This document shows, piece after piece, positions 17,328-25,531 of a stretch of 64,000 nt of DNA (within the stretch, counting starts at the first letter, position 1; each line of letters begins with the position of its first letter). Source of the stretch: Lyngbya sp. PCC 8106 (GTDB lineage: Bacteria; Cyanobacteriota; Cyanobacteriia; Cyanobacteriales; Microcoleaceae). The notes below the pieces were generated by a model. That model saw only the letters and a program-made list of their open reading frames with translations, was not told where the DNA came from and did not search any database. A program made the translations under genes and the position numbers. The DNA is taken from NCBI RefSeq assembly GCF_000169095.1, contig NZ_AAVU01000040.1:1-64000 (forward strand), read 5' to 3'.

Positions 17328-18902
17328 ATGAATTCTGCAACTGATCCAACCCCAGAACCCAACCCCCAAGACCAAAAAGCGATCGCGAAGTTTCTTGAAC
17401 CCCTCCTCAACTCCCCTGAACATCTCCTGGTACACAAAACCCAGATGGGAGGAACAGAAGCCTTTATCGGTTCGGTGACACTGGACTGGTTGGATCGCAA
17501 TGTGGGTTATGCTTCCCAACTTCCCCTGTTTAAACGTCACCTCAACCCAGACACCGGAAACGTCGAACGAGTGGCAGACACCGTAGAAGACATCTTACAA
17601 CGTCCCCTAGACTGGTCGCGTCAACTCCCCCTCGCCCAATACCTCGCGACTCACAAAGCCCACAAGTTCCCCGCTTTGTTGGTGGTGATCTGTCCGTCTT
17701 GGGTGAACGATCTCCAAGCGCCCCAGTGGGATGATCAAGGAAGGGCTACCGAGTCGGCGATCGCATTTGAGGGGTTGGATAGTCAGGGACAACTCGGACT
17801 GTTGCATTTGACCTCTGATGTGGCTGTGTTTGCTTTAGACGGACAACATCGCCTGATGGGGATACAGGGCTTAATGCGACTTCTAAGAACAGGAAAACTG
17901 CAACCCTACACCAAAATCAAAAAAGCAGTTGGGGAAGCCATAACCCTCAATGATATAGAGGAGGTTTCGGCGCTAACTCCCGAGGAGATAGAAAACTTAG
18001 TCTCTGAAACGGTTGGGATAGAGTTTATTCCCGCAGTTGTGGCTGGAGAAACTCGCGCGATCGCCCGTCAACGAGTCCGATCTATCTTTGTTCACGTTAA
18101 CCTGATGGCGGTGAAACTGAGTAAGGGTCAGTTAGCCCTACTCGATGAAGATGACGGGTTCTCTATTGTAACGCGCCAGGTGGCAGTCACTCATCCTTTA
18201 CTCATGGAAAAACGCGATCGCAACCCTAGAATAAACTGGGATAGTGCAACAGTAGCCTCTAAGTCTACGGTTTTAACCACCTTACAAGCCCTCAAAGAGA
18301 TGACACAGCGCTATTTAGGCGATCGCTTTCCCCATTGGCTTTCGCCCAAACCGGGGTTAGTTCCCATGCGTCCCGATGATGACGAACTTGAGGAAGGGAT
18401 GCAGGAGTTGCGACGGTTGTTGGATGCGTTAGCTAGTTTACCGAGTTATCAACGTCTGGAAAGAGGAGAAGAAACGCCTGTATTGAGACGGTTTAGCTTC
18501 GAGAAACCGGGGGGTGAAAGTAATATTTTGTTTCGTCCTGTGGGTCAAGTAGCGATCGCCCAGGGGTTAGGAGTGTTGGTGTTTCAGCAGCAAAAACCGT
18601 TGATGAGTTTGTTGGAAAAGTTGCGTTCTTTTGATGCGGTGGGTGGGTTTAATGGCATAGAATACCCCGAGTCTTTGTGGTATGGAGTATTGTTTGATCC
18701 CAATAAACGGCGTATTCGGGTTGCCGGGCGAGATCTGGCGGCGAAGTTGCTTGTTTATATATTGGGGGGAATAGATGAACCAATGGATCGGGCGGAGTTG
18801 CGACGAGGGTTGTCTGAGGCGAGGACATTTGAGAATAGGGCCGTTAGTTTTGAGGGGCGGTTTGTGAAGCCTAGAGAGATTAAATTACCCAAAATATTGT
18901 AA
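17328..18902 (+). CDS. dndB: DNA phosphorothioation regulator DndB (DGQHR-domain protein)
   Basis: 524 residues from the ATG at 17328 (a GTG lies one codon upstream). The DGQHR motif stands in VAVFALDGQHRLMGIQGLMRLL. Other DndB-like segments are FIGSVTLDWLDRNVGYASQLPLFKR near the start and the ARQRVRSIFVHVNLMAVKLSKGQLALLDEDDGFSIVTRQV core. DndB binds the dnd promoter and lowers or tunes modification; it is not needed for sulphur incorporation itself. The gene is divergent from HNH-dndC-dndD, a layout that suits repression of the shared promoter region. It converges on the AIPR gene, with a stem-loop between. Confidence 0.9.
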   Translation: MNSATDPTPEPNPQDQKAIAKFLEPLLNSPEHLLVHKTQMGGTEAFIGSVTLDWLDRNVGYASQLPLFKRHLNPDTGNVERVADTVEDILQRPLDWSRQLPLAQYLATHKAHKFPALLVVICPSWVNDLQAPQWDDQGRATESAIAFEGLDSQGQLGLLHLTSDVAVFALDGQHRLMGIQGLMRLLRTGKLQPYTKIKKAVGEAITLNDIEEVSALTPEEIENLVSETVGIEFIPAVVAGETRAIARQRVRSIFVHVNLMAVKLSKGQLALLDEDDGFSIVTRQVAVTHPLLMEKRDRNPRINWDSATVASKSTVLTTLQALKEMTQRYLGDRFPHWLSPKPGLVPMRPDDDELEEGMQELRRLLDALASLPSYQRLERGEETPVLRRFSFEKPGGESNILFRPVGQVAIAQGLGVLVFQQQKPLMSLLEKLRSFDAVGGFNGIEYPESLWYGVLFDPNKRRIRVAGRDLAAKLLVYILGGIDEPMDRAELRRGLSEARTFENRAVSFEGRFVKPREIKLPKIL

Positions 18903-18918
18903 TTTTAAGATTTGCAAT

Positions 18919-18956
18919 TTCCTCCTTACACCTGTCGGTCAGTTAGCAAGGAGGAA
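18919..18956. terminator. Stem-loop between convergent dndB and AIPR gene
   Basis: TTCCTCCTT (18919-18927) pairs perfectly with AAGGAGGAA (18948-18956) across a 20-nt loop, between the stop of dndB at 18902 and the stop of the AIPR gene at 18981. The position suits a two-way terminator. The T-tract after the stem is weak on both strands. Confidence 0.45.
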
Positions 18957-18980
18957 TTAATGATTTTAAAAATCAAATCT

Positions 18981-20285
18981 CTATGAGTCTTGAGTTTCTT
19001 CTAGTTGCTCGATCCGTTTGCGAAGTTCTTCTACTTCTCGAGCTTGCATTATTCCTTTCAAAAAAGAGTAAGCACTGGAATATGAACTAGCCTGAGAGCC
19101 AAAGTTTGCAGGTTCTGTAGCACCTTTATTCTCTGATACATAGGTAGCGTACTGTTCACAGAAGGGTTCAAGAACACTTTCATAGTCTATTTTCCATTTC
19201 AATTGACCTTGTTTAAAAGCATCATTATCAATTAAGCAACGGAAGGCAGACAAAGCCGGTAAAAATACTCCTAATAATAGCTTTCCTTCAAGCTTTCCAT
19301 CAGCAAAACAACAGTCCTTGCTACTGTATCTTTCATTCTTGTTAGCTTTTGCTGTTTTTTTCCCTTTTTCTTTTGTGCGACCCATCTTCATTCCCGATTG
19401 ACTCTTCCAAAATTTCTGGCAAATTTTCTCAAGCAAAACTAATAATTCCCAGGTGTGAGCCTCTAAGACTTCAAACGATTGATTGTTGGGATCACTTTTA
19501 CGTTCTTTAAAAGCTTCTAGAGCTGCTCTTGGTTTACCAACACCATAAACTACAGCAGAACCAGGATCTGGACAAATTTCGATATTAAGAGTAGTTAAAA
19601 CTCGTAAAACATCTTTAATATCAAAACTACCACTATCACCTTGGTGATAAGCTACTTCGTCATTACCTTTTTTATTTTTTAAACTTTCCTTTATTTTGTC
19701 AAAATCTCCATTTAAGTCAGAAAGAGACTCAAGATCAACTGACATTGAACTATTTAGCCCATCAGCCATTGCTACAATGTCATCTAACTTAATATTTGTT
19801 CTAACTTCTATTGGAACTAATGCCTCATTTAAATCAGAATATTGTTCACCTTTTGATTCTTTCTTTTTAACTTGAGCAAAGTCAATACAGTATGTTGTGT
19901 GTCCTCCATTAACTACACCATGATATTTTTTATTCGTGAATTTAACATCAACATAAACATTATTATTTTCATCTTTATATTCTTGTATACTTTCAGCAGA
20001 CAGGGATATTCCTTGATTCTTCAAACAAAAAGAATAGGGTTCAATATCCAAAGTTTCTAAAACTTTTTGTGCAACGCTTCCCGTAGGTTTGCCTTGATCT
20101 TTACCCGTTTTTTTGACTTTAGGTTCTCGGGGATTGACATCAAACCAATTTTTTATTTCTTCGGTTGGGAATTCTGATGCCCGGCAGTAGAAGATTGTTC
20201 TTTGTAAACCATTTTCGCCAGCAGAAATTGTAGAGTATTGATTGTTGAAAATAGAAAACCTGATGCTTACTTCGTGGTTGTACAT
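18981..20285 (-). CDS. AIPR-family (abortive phage infection) protein
   Basis: 434 residues. The central part fits AIPR proteins: FCLKNQGISLSAESI, VVNGGHTTYCIDFAQ (the family usually has NGGQT; here His replaces Gln), LVPIEVRTNIKLDDIVAMADGLNSSMSVDLESL, and KDVLRVLTTLNIE. The last 25 residues are a short coiled coil (REVEELRKRIEQLEE). AIPR members occur in abortive-infection and restriction-linked loci, but their biochemistry is poorly known. The start ATG at 20285 gives a plausible N-terminus. Its position beside dndB suggests a defence island; the direct role is inferred. AT-rich codon use agrees with recent transfer. Confidence 0.75.
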   Translation of the reverse strand: MYNHEVSIRFSIFNNQYSTISAGENGLQRTIFYCRASEFPTEEIKNWFDVNPREPKVKKTGKDQGKPTGSVAQKVLETLDIEPYSFCLKNQGISLSAESIQEYKDENNNVYVDVKFTNKKYHGVVNGGHTTYCIDFAQVKKKESKGEQYSDLNEALVPIEVRTNIKLDDIVAMADGLNSSMSVDLESLSDLNGDFDKIKESLKNKKGNDEVAYHQGDSGSFDIKDVLRVLTTLNIEICPDPGSAVVYGVGKPRAALEAFKERKSDPNNQSFEVLEAHTWELLVLLEKICQKFWKSQSGMKMGRTKEKGKKTAKANKNERYSSKDCCFADGKLEGKLLLGVFLPALSAFRCLIDNDAFKQGQLKWKIDYESVLEPFCEQYATYVSENKGATEPANFGSQASSYSSAYSFLKGIMQAREVEELRKRIEQLEETQDS

Positions 20286-20631
20286 ATCGAGGCTCCAATC
20301 AAAAAAATAAATAAAGGTAACGTTCTTTTTCTATTTTAGCCGGAGCCAACTATTTACACATCAATAGTTATACTGAATGTTTAATTCAATATAACCTGAA
20401 TTTTTATAAAATTCGTGGAAAATACTGATAACATTTAAAATAAATGATACTTCTTGAGTGAAATACCTGATAACTTGTCTTTGGGGTATATGAAACAATA
20501 CCCTTTTTTTCCGTTCATAGTTGTCGCTGCAATACACTGATCACTTCACCGGGTTTTTGGGTTGGCTGTAGGGGACTCCACTCCCATACTTGGGCGAACT
20601 CCCGCAAAAACAACACTCGAAACTATATGAA
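20286..20631. other. Intergenic stretch without a supported gene
   Basis: 346 bp upstream of the AIPR gene and of the xisH stub. I see no open frame with recognisable sequence, no tRNA and no clear repeat. It includes the AIPR promoter region and DNA that replaced the front part of xisH. Confidence 0.5.
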
Positions 20632-20688
20632 GTCAAGCTAATTGTTTATGACCCAAAACGAGAGGAAATTAAGCAATGGATAAATTAG
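20632..20688 (+). pseudogene. xisH: 3' stub of xisH
   Basis: The frame reading VKLIVYDPKREEIKQWIN then TAG (20686-20688) matches the characteristic C-terminus of XisH proteins, which normally stand just upstream of and overlap xisI. Here only the last ~18 codons are recognisable; sequence further upstream in this frame no longer resembles XisH. The stub overlaps the xisI start by 13 nt, the usual coupling, so this is a 5'-truncated xisH. Confidence 0.65.
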
Positions 20689-21011
20689 AATCCTATCGAC
20701 AATTGATTAAGCAAATTTTGACTGAACACAGCCAAATTACAACCCAGACTGAGACAGTGAAAGCACAACTCATTTTTGATCGTGAACATGATCATTATCA
20801 ACTTGCTTATGTCGGATGGCAAGGAGATCAACGAGTATTTGGCCCGGTCATGCACTTTGATATTGAAGATGGCAAAATTTGGATTCAATATAATGGGACT
20901 GAAGATGCTGTAGCTGAAAAGTTAGTTGAGAGGGGTGTACCGACTTCAGATATTGTCTTGGGTTTTCATTCTGCTTTTAAACGTCAATTTGGCCATTATG
21001 CAACGGGATAA
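20676..21011 (+). CDS. xisI: XisI-family protein
   Basis: 111 residues, full length for the family. MDKLESYRQLIKQILTEHSQ, FDREHDHYQLAYVGWQGDQRVFGPVMHFDI, KIWIQYNGTED and ERGVPTSDIVLGFHSAFKRQFGHYATG are classic XisI segments. XisI and XisH were named as factors needed with XisF for fdxN-element excision in Anabaena. Most cyanobacterial copies are scattered xisHI pairs without an element nearby, with unclear function. Here the partner xisH is reduced to a stub. Confidence 0.92.
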   Translation: MDKLESYRQLIKQILTEHSQITTQTETVKAQLIFDREHDHYQLAYVGWQGDQRVFGPVMHFDIEDGKIWIQYNGTEDAVAEKLVERGVPTSDIVLGFHSAFKRQFGHYATG

Positions 21012-21067
21012 AAAAAGTGATTGAACCCATGCGATCGCATTGAGGGCTGTATCCTGTAGCCCGGAAG

Positions 21068-22560
21068 TCATTGACATCCTCCTCTCCGTGAACGAAGAGG
21101 ATTCCTAACAGAAAACCTACTGCAAAATATCAAATATTGATAACTGCACAGGTTTTTCTAGGTGGGTTGACGCTTCAACGGCTGCCGCTTCTTTAACAAA
21201 AGTCTGACGCTTGCCTCCACGTCCATTTAGAGTCTCCGAATGTCCTCCGGCGACCAAAATATTAACTGCTGCGTTACTATCTCTGTCGTGAACTGTTCCG
21301 CAATTTAAACAAGTCCATTCCCTGACAGAAAGATCTAATTTGCCACCAACAAAACCGCAACAAGAACATTTTTGACTTGTGGGTTCCCAACGGCTAATTA
21401 CTCGAAAATCACGACCATATTTTTCAGCCTTACCCTCAAGAAAAGTTCTAAACTGTCTCCATCCTAAATCGCTAATAGCCTTAGATAGCTTGTGATTCTT
21501 GACCATCCCTGCAACGTTTAAATCCTCCAAAACAATCACTTGGTTTTCGTGAATTATTCGGGTTGACAATTTGTGCAGGAAGTCTTTACGGGTGTCTTTC
21601 ATCCGAGCATAGAGCTTGGCTTTCCTGACTCTTGCTCGTTCGTACCGATTGGAACCTTTCTGTTTTCGAGATAGATTGCGGTCTAGTTTCCGCAGGTGTT
21701 TAATTCGTTTCTTCAACGGTTTGGGAGCGTCTATTTTTTCTCCTGTGCTTAGTACAGCAAATGTCTTGATTCCTAAATCAATTCCTACGCTGTTAGGTGA
21801 CTCAGGCAATAGTTGTTGATTGATTTCAACAACAAAACTAAGAAAGTATCTGTTAGCTGCATCTTTAATTACAGTAACCGATGAAGGCGGGTTCGTCAAA
21901 GGTTTTGACCAGATAATCTTTAGTTTGCCAATTTTGGATAAAGATATCTTGTCTTCCTTCAATTTGAAACCACCAACTCTAAATCTAGCTGATTGTTTAG
22001 TGTTTCTTTTTTTAAACTTAGGTGGTCTAACTTTCTTTCCCTTCCGCTTACCTTTGCACGACTTAAAAAAGTTATGATAAGCCTGTTCTAAGTCGTTAAG
22101 CGATTGCTGTAAAGGGATGTTAGAGACCTATGCGCAACCACTCCCGTTCTACCGTTTTCTTGGCTTGGGTGATGAACCGTTTCTGGAGTTGAGAATTGCT
22201 CAGTTTCTTCTCTCCTGCCTTATAGAGTTCAATACAATGCGCTAAGGCATCATTCCACACAACCCGACAACAACCAAACAGTTTAGCCAATTTGGTTTGT
22301 TGCTCAGTTGTTGGGTAGATTCGGTACTGGTATCTTGATTTCATGGTATCATTGTACCATTGGTCTGCAACAACGACAATGGAGTTAAGGAAAGGAAGAC
22401 ACAGCATTACAGACCTCAAGATTCACGCTCGTCTGTGTAGTCAAGTACCGGAAACAAATATTAACAAGTGAAAGCCTAGATATGTAGCTAATCAACGTAC
22501 ACCTAAATAACTGTGAATCAATCTAGGTTAACCGTCCTAAAGGACGGGGCTTGTATCCCG
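21068..22560 (-). mobile_element. IS200/IS605-type element (tnpB only)
   Basis: Approximate limits. The right end lies near 21070-21105, where ATTGACATCCTCCTCTCCG...CGAAGAGGATTCC forms a hairpin as at IS605 right ends. The left end lies near 22532-22560, where CCGTCCTAAAGGACGG is a perfect hairpin followed by GGCTTGTATCCC. The only gene is tnpB, which is frameshifted. No tnpA is present, so movement would need a TnpA elsewhere. The guide-RNA (omega RNA) segment would be expected at the right end, just below 21117. An identical left-end hairpin at 23885 marks a second, gene-less copy. Confidence 0.7.
21117..22344 (-). pseudogene. tnpB: tnpB (RNA-guided nuclease of IS200/IS605), one frameshift
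   Basis: The start ATG at 22344 gives MKSRYQYRIYPTTEQQTKLAKLFGCCRVVWND..., which runs to EREWLRIG and then a TAA at 22120-22122. The remainder is open in another frame from 22127: VSNIPLQQSLNDLEQAYHNFF, then the rest of TnpB to 21117. Joined, they make a normal ~409-residue TnpB. The RuvC residues are intact in the second part (VGIDLGIKTFAV; VLEDLNVAG; HDRDSNAAVNIL), as is the zinc finger (CSCCGFVGG...CLNCG). The frames switch within about 10 nt (22120-22130), so this is a single recent indel, a programmed shift, or a sequencing error. Confidence 0.85.
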
Positions 22561-22730
22561 CTTTTATTTCGGTCAAAATTTACCCTCGGTTTTATTTGAG
22601 GGTCTAGAAAATGAAAGATATGGTCGAGATTATCTGATGAAACTGGATCGAAAGTTAATGAACTGAGTGTTTTAAAAACAATGTGTTAAAGGATTTTGGC
22701 GTGAGTGAGTGTGAGTTCAAGTGTGTTTGC

Positions 22731-23111
22731 TTAACTAGCCATTTGATTGTTATCTGGTTTGATGAGGGCTTTTTGGACTTGAGATTTTCGCAAACGCATA
22801 AAGGGTTTACCTCCAATTAACCAGCTTAAATCAAATATCTGTTCTCCTCGATAGCTAATTTTACACCCAACGATAAACAATGAGAACCCTGAGATTTTAA
22901 TTCCTGCCTTTTGAAAAGGACAGTGTATTTTTGGACAAGTTGTACATTTTTGCATAAGTTTTATTCCTCTCCCCACCTTATCTATAGTCCATATTTCCTC
23001 TAGTTTCAGTGATAGAGGTGCTGAAAGGAATTGACTTTGATCTTTATCCAATGTGAGATCTATCAATGCAGAATATGGGTTAAAGTCCGTTAATTGTGTG
23101 ATAGCGATCAA
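22731..23111 (-). CDS. Hypothetical protein with a CxxCxxxxC cluster
   Basis: 126 residues from a TTG at 23111. Not recognised. It contains KCTTCPKIHCPF (three Cys), which could bind metal, and a basic C-terminus (FMRLRKSQVQKALIKPDNN). It lies among IS200/IS605 debris with no close neighbour on the same strand. It could be a real small cargo gene or a chance frame; the orderly composition and length favour a gene only weakly. Confidence 0.4.
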   Translation of the reverse strand: MIAITQLTDFNPYSALIDLTLDKDQSQFLSAPLSLKLEEIWTIDKVGRGIKLMQKCTTCPKIHCPFQKAGIKISGFSLFIVGCKISYRGEQIFDLSWLIGGKPFMRLRKSQVQKALIKPDNNQMAS

Positions 23112-23115
23112 ATGA

Positions 23116-23490
23116 GTGAGTGATAATTATCACGAGAAACCTCCGGGAGTTTGGAAGCCCCGTGTCTTTAGACCGGGGAGGAAAAACGACACGAGCGGTT
23201 TTAACCGCCTGTATAAAAAAATTAATGGGGGTATGGTTGCCCCCAACACCCATTTCTGGGGTAATGTTTGCCTCGCCAATGTTATCGGTCGGTACTTTCC
23301 ACAACACACTGTCTTACCCCTCGTAGGACTGTTTAATGCTGTGGTTCTAGAGCCGGAGACTGGCCACGCATCTCCCGCTCGGAACGTTAACTCTCACCGA
23401 TAACGTAGCCCTCAAGGGACTTAGGCGGGTACTAGCTACCTAAAAAGAGAGGCGCTTCGGCCCCTGCTCTTTAGGGCGGGGTGCTGACAA
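23116..23490 (+). mobile_element. Structured remnant resembling an IS605 right end/omega-RNA region
   Basis: No gene. The stretch is full of short inverted repeats. It opens with AAGCCCCGTGTCTTTAGACC-GGGGAGG (23157-23182) and closes with CTGCTCTTTAGGGCGGGGTGCTGACAA (23468-23493), which resemble the hairpin-plus-TGACA ends seen at cyanobacterial IS200/IS605 right ends, here in plus orientation. In between are GC-rich stems. I read it as the non-coding 3' end of a lost tnpB element. This is inference by resemblance. Confidence 0.4.
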
Positions 23491-23561
23491 CTGCTGAAGT
23501 TAGAATCTGAGGCTCTCAACTTATTTTAGTCTATGCTTCGGGAGAGCTTCTGTAAACCGGA

Positions 23562-23912
23562 TTGACACTCCCGCGCCGTAAACGGCGGGGATTCTTGGTT
23601 CAGCGAGTCCACTTAATACAGACAGGGCGACCTATCTATACCAGAGATGGATTCTCCTCAAGCGTTTTGCTCCATTTCAGAAACCTGTTTGGGTATGCCC
23701 TACCCTACAGTTCAAAACCTAAAATCTTGGTTTCTCTGTACTTGTTGCGTTGCGCGCTAATAAGCGCACAAGCTTTCCTGTGCGGAACCCCATGACTTCA
23801 GTGCGTCAAGGTGCGCTGCCTTTCGGCGACTGGGTTTTTAGTGTGGTTGATTACCCTTTCCACAAAAGAAAGTTTAACATAAAGCCGTCCTAAAGGACGG
23901 GGCTTGTATCCC
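23562..23912 (-). mobile_element. Gene-less IS200/IS605 derivative (MITE-like)
   Basis: About 350 bp. The right end reads TTGACACTCCCGCGCCGTAA-ACGGCGGGGATTCTTGG (hairpin), like the right end of the tnpB element at 21070. The left end carries the same CCGTCCTAAAGGACGG hairpin and GGCTTGTATCCC tail (23885-23912) as the tnpB element at 22532. No coding frame lies between, so this is an internally deleted copy that could be moved only by TnpA acting in trans. Confidence 0.6.
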
Positions 23913-24039
23913 AATTTTTTCGGTCATTTTCCGGATCAGTAGCTATAAACGTTTCAATTCAAGGGGTGTAACTAATTCCGGTAAGGGTAATTATCAGTAT
24001 TAGACATGATATAATCTCTATAAACCTCCCCAATACCTT

Positions 24040-25077
24040 ATGTCTGTTCCCACTTCTCTAGTTACACAGTCGCTTGATTCTCCGATTCCTGTTGATCATC
24101 TTCTGGAAGTCTTTGCTGATTTTCTCGATCTGGATGTCGGGGCGGGAGATGCAGCGACAGACACCCTGATCACCTACAAACGTCAACTGATTCAATTTCT
24201 GGACTGGTGCGATCAGAGACAGCTTCATCCGGCTGAAATTAATAAAAATGACATCAAAAAATACCGTCGTTGGATGATTGATAAAAAAGGATTTAAACCC
24301 GCAACCATTGCCTTAAAACTTTCTGTAGTACGAAGATTTTATCAAGCCGCAATGGAAAAAGGACTCCTAACTGTTAACCCCGCAACCGGGGTAAAAGCCC
24401 CTAAAGAAAAACACGATCCCGCTGAAAAAATTACCTACTTAGAAGCCTCGGAAGTAGAACAATTGTTTGCAACAATACCAGATGATGGTAGCCTGAAATC
24501 GGCACGGGATAAAGCTCTTTTGGCGATTTTAACCTTAGAAGGGCCGCGAACGGTAGAGTTGCATCGGGCGAATATTTGTGATATCGTAAGGCAGGGTAAA
24601 AATTGGGGGATTCGCGTTGAAGGAAAGCGCAATATTCGCATCGTACCCCTAACACCCGAAATCGCTCAATTGTTGAGGGTTTATCTCGAACGCCGAGAAG
24701 CCGCAGAAGGACAGCTTAAACCCTCAAGTCCGTTGTTTGTTGCCGTCGGAAATCGGGCGGGAGGAAAACGCATTTCTCGGCGGGGAATTCGTTTAATTGT
24801 CGATGGGTATCTCAAAGAAGCCCAATTAAAACAAACGCCAGGGCGGACTTTATCCACTCACAGCTTGAGACACACGGCAGGAACTTTAGCTTTGCGATCA
24901 GGGGCGGAGTTGCGTCAGGTTCAAGATTTGTTAGGACACGCCGATCCGCGAACCACTTGTATTTACGCCCACGTTGGCGATCGCTGGGAAAATAACCCCG
25001 CCTTGAAGTTGGGGATTAAATTTGAGAATGATAATCGTCAAGAAATCACGGAGAATAATAAATCGTCTGAAATTTGA
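24040..25077 (+). CDS. Tyrosine recombinase / phage-type integrase
   Basis: 345 residues. N-terminal SAM-like core-binding domain (TLITYKRQLIQFLDWCDQ...IKKYRRWMI...ALKLSVVRRFYQAAMEKGLLTVNPA). The catalytic domain has Arg in LTLEGPRTVELHRANICDI, a Lys-containing strand, HSLRHTAGTLALRSG (HxxR), LLGHADPRTT (His) and Tyr in TCIYAHV. The sequence is Xer/integrase-like. It is at the edge of the mobile-element cluster and may have served an integrated element, but no att repeats were recognised. Confidence 0.9.
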   Translation: MSVPTSLVTQSLDSPIPVDHLLEVFADFLDLDVGAGDAATDTLITYKRQLIQFLDWCDQRQLHPAEINKNDIKKYRRWMIDKKGFKPATIALKLSVVRRFYQAAMEKGLLTVNPATGVKAPKEKHDPAEKITYLEASEVEQLFATIPDDGSLKSARDKALLAILTLEGPRTVELHRANICDIVRQGKNWGIRVEGKRNIRIVPLTPEIAQLLRVYLERREAAEGQLKPSSPLFVAVGNRAGGKRISRRGIRLIVDGYLKEAQLKQTPGRTLSTHSLRHTAGTLALRSGAELRQVQDLLGHADPRTTCIYAHVGDRWENNPALKLGIKFENDNRQEITENNKSSEI

Positions 25078-25156
25078 GAAAAGAAGACTCAGACTTGCTT
25101 CTACTCCTTTAATATCGCATTTTACGATCCGGAGGGAAATCTAATTAAATAATTTA

Positions 25157-25378
25157 TTGACAATCATCTTACCTATTCGGAGTTCAATTTCAACTTTGAT
25201 ACTCAAAGATGTTGCTTTTTTCACTCGAACCAGCACTCAATTGCTAAACGATCCGACAGCAGGAGATGACTTTGGACAGCGAATGATTGCCACTAAAGTT
25301 CCCGAAGCCGACCCAATATTTGGATTGGGAATTGTCAGCTTGATTTGGTATTTTACCCGAAAAAAAACCGTGAATTAA
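25157..25378 (+). pseudogene. 3' fragment encoding a PEP-CTERM sorting tail
   Basis: A 73-residue frame from a TTG. The last 24 residues read VPEADPIFGLGIVSLIWYFTRKK: a PEP-like start, one hydrophobic helix, and a basic end, the layout of the PEP-CTERM signal that exosortase removes. The first 45 residues contain no signal peptide and look like the last part of a larger secreted protein. The frame upstream is closed by several stops. It is most likely a truncated exported-protein gene next to the integrase; a short intact protein is less likely. Confidence 0.45.
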
Positions 25379-25531
25379 ATCGAGCTAGATTTGATGTTGG
25401 GTGAATTAACAATTATAAATCACTCAACATCAGCCAATCTTAGTTTTGGCGATCGCCGACCTTTCAGCTTTCGATCCGGGGGAGCCTATTGGCTAGCGAT
25501 AACGATTTTTTTTCATAAAAAAACCCGGCTT

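Noticed and set aside
23116..23900. Group II intron or ribozyme
   Set aside because: No convincing domain V or GUGYG start and no reverse transcriptase; the hairpins fit IS200/IS605 ends better.
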